Part shown: one piece after another, positions 33,366-35,071 of the stretch
How the letters are laid out: every line of letters begins with the position of its first letter
Position numbering within the stretch: the stretch's first letter is position 1
Source: Streptomyces monashensis
GTDB lineage: Bacteria > Actinomycetota > Actinomycetes > Streptomycetales > Streptomycetaceae
Direction: 5' to 3'
Assembly: GCF_001866665.1 (NCBI RefSeq)
Contig: NZ_MLYO01000073.1
Span: forward strand, 1 to 35,071
DNA length: 35,071 nucleotides
The notes under the pieces: generated by a model
What the model was told of the DNA's origin: nothing
What the model saw: only the letters and a program-made list of their open reading frames with translations
The model's database searches: none
Made by a program: the position numbers and the translations under genes

Positions 33366-34246
33366 GACCCGTCCCCCGCGCTCCCCGCGGCCGCGGGACT
33401 CGGAGCGAGTCGGCAGGTACGGCAGTGCGGCACCTCGACCAGCGGATGCAGCTCGTACCGAGCGTGCGACGGGTCCGCCGCAAGTACGTTCGCGAGCGTG
33501 TTCGGCACCTGTCCCGACGCGATCCGCTGGACCTCGAGCGCCGCCAGGAGCACGGCGTGGTCCCAGGCATCAGCGCTCGGGGCGGCGAACACCGACGTCC
33601 AACCGCTCTCGTTCACGCCAAGAACGTCGGCTGCGACCTCTTTTCTCGCCGATCCCCAGTTGGGCGAGTTGCGCCACCACAGGCACTCTAGGCAGGGCGA
33701 GATGCCGGGCAGGACGAACGGACCGAGAGTGGTGCCGCCCGCGCCGACTCGCGCGGAAAGATAGGCGGCGCCGCGAGAGATACTCGCGAGGTTTTCACGC
33801 TGCTGCGCCGAGCGCTCGTGGACTCCTGAGAGCGAGACCACCAAGTCCCGCTCCGAGAGTTCCGCAGAAGGCAGATCGGGCGCGACCTCGACGGTGGGAC
33901 CGCGGTCGGCGATTCGCGCCTTCAGTTCGGCGCCCCGCGAACCGGTGAGCACGACGCGCGTATAGGGATGCTTCAGCCTGACCTGATCACCACGGGCGCC
34001 CACCAGGACCCGGGCCCGTCGTAGTTGGTCGGCGAGGGTCTCCAGCGCTTCTTCGTCGCCGATCACCTCGTCGGCCCCCGAGTCCCTGGCCGCCAGCAGT
34101 GCAGCCAGAAGCTCGGCGAGCAGGCCGCGCAGGATGCAGACGCGGCCGGTGAAGGTGTTCAGCACGACGACGTCGGCGCCGCGGTCGGCCACGACGACGT
34201 GCGGATCGATGCGATCGAGGAAGGAGGCCTGGGCGAGAGAGATCAT
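33362..34246 (-). CDS. E1-like/RRE partner protein of the azoline cyclodehydratase
   Basis: The 294-residue protein starts with a PqqD-like RRE (FLDRIDPHVVVADRGADVVV, then CILRGLLAELLAALL) at 9-52, continues with a ThiF-like domain, and carries two CxxC pairs: CLEC at about 184-187 and CRTC near the end, the structural zinc of the family. It is shorter than fused ThiF-YcaO proteins. It binds the leader and hands the precursor to YcaO. The ATG at 34246 has a poor ribosome binding site. The upstream oxygenase gene ends 11 bases before. This is the TOMM cyclodehydratase 'C' protein (cyclo_dehyd_2 type), recognised by layout. Confidence 0.87.
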   Translation of the reverse strand: MISLAQASFLDRIDPHVVVADRGADVVVLNTFTGRVCILRGLLAELLAALLAARDSGADEVIGDEEALETLADQLRRARVLVGARGDQVRLKHPYTRVVLTGSRGAELKARIADRGPTVEVAPDLPSAELSERDLVVSLSGVHERSAQQRENLASISRGAAYLSARVGAGGTTLGPFVLPGISPCLECLWWRNSPNWGSARKEVAADVLGVNESGWTSVFAAPSADAWDHAVLLAALEVQRIASGQVPNTLANVLAADPSHARYELHPLVEVPHCRTCRLAPSPAAAGSAGDGS

Positions 34247-34257
34247 AAGGATGCGTA

Positions 34258-34929
34258 CTAACTCGTGAAGGCGTTCGGGCGGGCGTCGGGCGACTGGGTT
34301 CGACCGTCCTCGGTCCTGAAGGACCAGACCAGGCTGTAGCGCCGGCCATGGTCCATCCGCTCCACCTGGTGCAGGGAGCGCTCGCTGACCGCGAGCGAAG
34401 CGGCGGTGTTATGCAACGGGGCATACTGCCTGGCCAGGACTGGCTCGGCGTCTCCCGCGGGCTGCCGGAACATTCTGAGACGGCCGCCCATCGACTCATC
34501 CCAGCCGTCGTTCAGGTAGGTGATAACCCGATGGGTGAGATAGTCGGCCTCGCCGACGGCCTCAGGTCGGTGGTCGGTATGCACAACCGTCTGGTGCCCG
34601 TCCTCGTGTCGGTAGGCCTCGATGAAGATGTTGGGCGAGAGCTTGACCTCGTAGACCGACTCGAGTCTCCGCTTGACCGCGCCGATCAACTGCGCGGAGA
34701 AGAGTCCTTGCACCTGCAGGGAAAGACCGGAGGCGGTGACGAAGAAGGCGTTGGCCTCCCAGTACTCGGTGCGCCGCACCTTCCACTGGGGCGTGGTCTT
34801 GAGCCAGTCGAGCAGGACCGCGGCGGCATCGGGAGTGTAGAACTCCGGGCAGGTGAAGTGCAGGAACGGATCGGCCTTCGCGTCGATCCGATCGAACATG
34901 AGCAGCTCAGATACGTCAGGGCTTGGCAT
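34258..34929 (-). CDS. 2-oxoglutarate/Fe(II)-dependent oxygenase
   Basis: The 223-residue protein has an HxD pair in VVHTDHRPEA (H117, D119), distal H187 in RSLHQVE and the 2OG Arg in GRRYSLVWSF (R196-R197), as in prolyl-4-hydroxylase-like families. The second ATG of the local set, 34929, has AAGGA five bases upstream and is preferred over that at 34935. It heads the region D operon within the window and could hydroxylate the precursor or a free building block. Its spacing to the E1-like gene is 11 bases. Confidence 0.87.
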   Translation of the reverse strand: MPSPDVSELLMFDRIDAKADPFLHFTCPEFYTPDAAAVLLDWLKTTPQWKVRRTEYWEANAFFVTASGLSLQVQGLFSAQLIGAVKRRLESVYEVKLSPNIFIEAYRHEDGHQTVVHTDHRPEAVGEADYLTHRVITYLNDGWDESMGGRLRMFRQPAGDAEPVLARQYAPLHNTAASLAVSERSLHQVERMDHGRRYSLVWSFRTEDGRTQSPDARPNAFTS

Positions 34930-34957
34930 GGACATCCTTCGTACGCGTGGACTCGCT

Positions 34958-35000
34958 CCGCATCGAGGCCCGCGACCTACGGCTGCGGGCATCGATGCGG
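34958..35000 (-). terminator. Strong hairpin upstream of the region D operon
   Basis: CCGCATCGA at 34958-34966 pairs with TCGATGCGG at 34992-35000. Inside, CCCGC at 34969-34973 pairs with GCGGG at 34985-34989, around an 11-base loop with a symmetric two-base bulge. It stands just upstream of the first enzyme gene, where a partial terminator after a precursor gene would be expected. Confidence 0.6.
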
Positions 35001-35008
35001 AGGCAGCC

Positions 35009-35071
35009 TCACTTACTAGCGGTCACGAGGGTGGGCAGCTGCTCAGTCCTCGGCCGCCAGGAACGAACGAC
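35009..35071 (-). other. Partial frames running off the right edge; possible precursor or gene 3' end
   Basis: Two minus-strand frames are open to the window edge: one ends RSFLAAED with TGA at 35043-35045, the other ends TEQLPTLVTASK with TGA at 35009-35011. Either could be the tail of the TOMM precursor or of an unrelated gene. No ribosome binding site or start is in view, so no call is possible. Confidence 0.2.

Noticed and set aside
1..35071. CRISPR arrays, tRNA and rRNA genes
   Set aside because: No regularly spaced repeats, no tRNA cloverleaf-like sequence with CCA-adjacent acceptor pairing, and no rRNA signature was seen.

Overview
The window looks like high-GC actinomycete DNA, most probably Streptomyces. 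Third codon positions are GC-rich, many starts are GTG, start and stop codons overlap in chains (GTGA/ATGA), and the families present (DUF6545/MAB_1171c membrane proteins, ImmA/IrrE partners, an actinobacterial PepN-type aminopeptidase, decayed IS elements) are typical of Streptomyces accessory regions. It holds two specialised-metabolite operons, both on the minus strand, separated by mobile-element debris and a plus-strand regulatory/membrane/oxidoreductase module.

Region A (about 0.1-11.7 kb, minus strand). In transcription order: MFS exporter, a nucleotidyltransferase with a PqqD-like C-terminal domain, a 21-residue ORF with a near-perfect Shine-Dalgarno, a GC-rich hairpin, then a tightly coupled run. 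That run is a nucleophile-less alpha/beta-hydrolase, a thymidylate-kinase-like enzyme, two GT2 glycosyltransferases (one with TPRs), a dNMP-kinase-like enzyme, a radical-SAM-like barrel with its Cys cluster in an unusual place, an alpha/beta-hydrolase, a 2OG-Fe(II) oxygenase and a prolyl oligopeptidase. I read this as a candidate RiPP cluster of unfamiliar type. The tiny peptide would be the precursor, the PqqD-like domain the leader reader, the kinases, transferases and oxygenase the tailoring enzymes, and the prolyl oligopeptidase the leader protease. This is inference; the enzyme families are better supported than the pathway.

Region B (about 11.7-16.1 kb). A short inorganic-pyrophosphatase-like gene is followed by an IS graveyard: a C-terminal scrap of an IS1182-like transposase, an IS3 orfA that lost its end and all of orfB, and a frameshifted helicase-associated domain. 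A winged-helix protein resembling plasmid replication or accessory proteins and a small hypothetical gene follow.

Region C (about 16.3-23.7 kb, plus strand). An XRE-like regulator, an ImmA/IrrE-type metallopeptidase, two paralogous seven-TM DUF6545 proteins, an FAD monooxygenase, a membrane-less DUF6545-like protein and a second FAD monooxygenase. Domain duplication and tight spacing suggest one functional module, possibly a proteolysis-linked signalling system with paired oxidoreductases.

Region D (about 23.9-35.0 kb, minus strand). A thiazole/oxazole-modified-microcin-type (TOMM, azoline RiPP) operon. In transcription order: 2OG-Fe(II) oxygenase, E1-like/RRE cyclodehydratase partner, YcaO, SagB-type dehydrogenase, an M16 peptidase pair (one active, one lacking the metal site), MFS exporter, MmgE/PrpD-family protein and an M1 aminopeptidase. 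From YcaO to the aminopeptidase every junction overlaps. The precursor is not recognisable and probably lies at or just beyond the right edge, upstream of a strong hairpin at 34958-35000.

Limits: homology calls come from reading motifs by eye. No database search, structure prediction or RNA folding was run.
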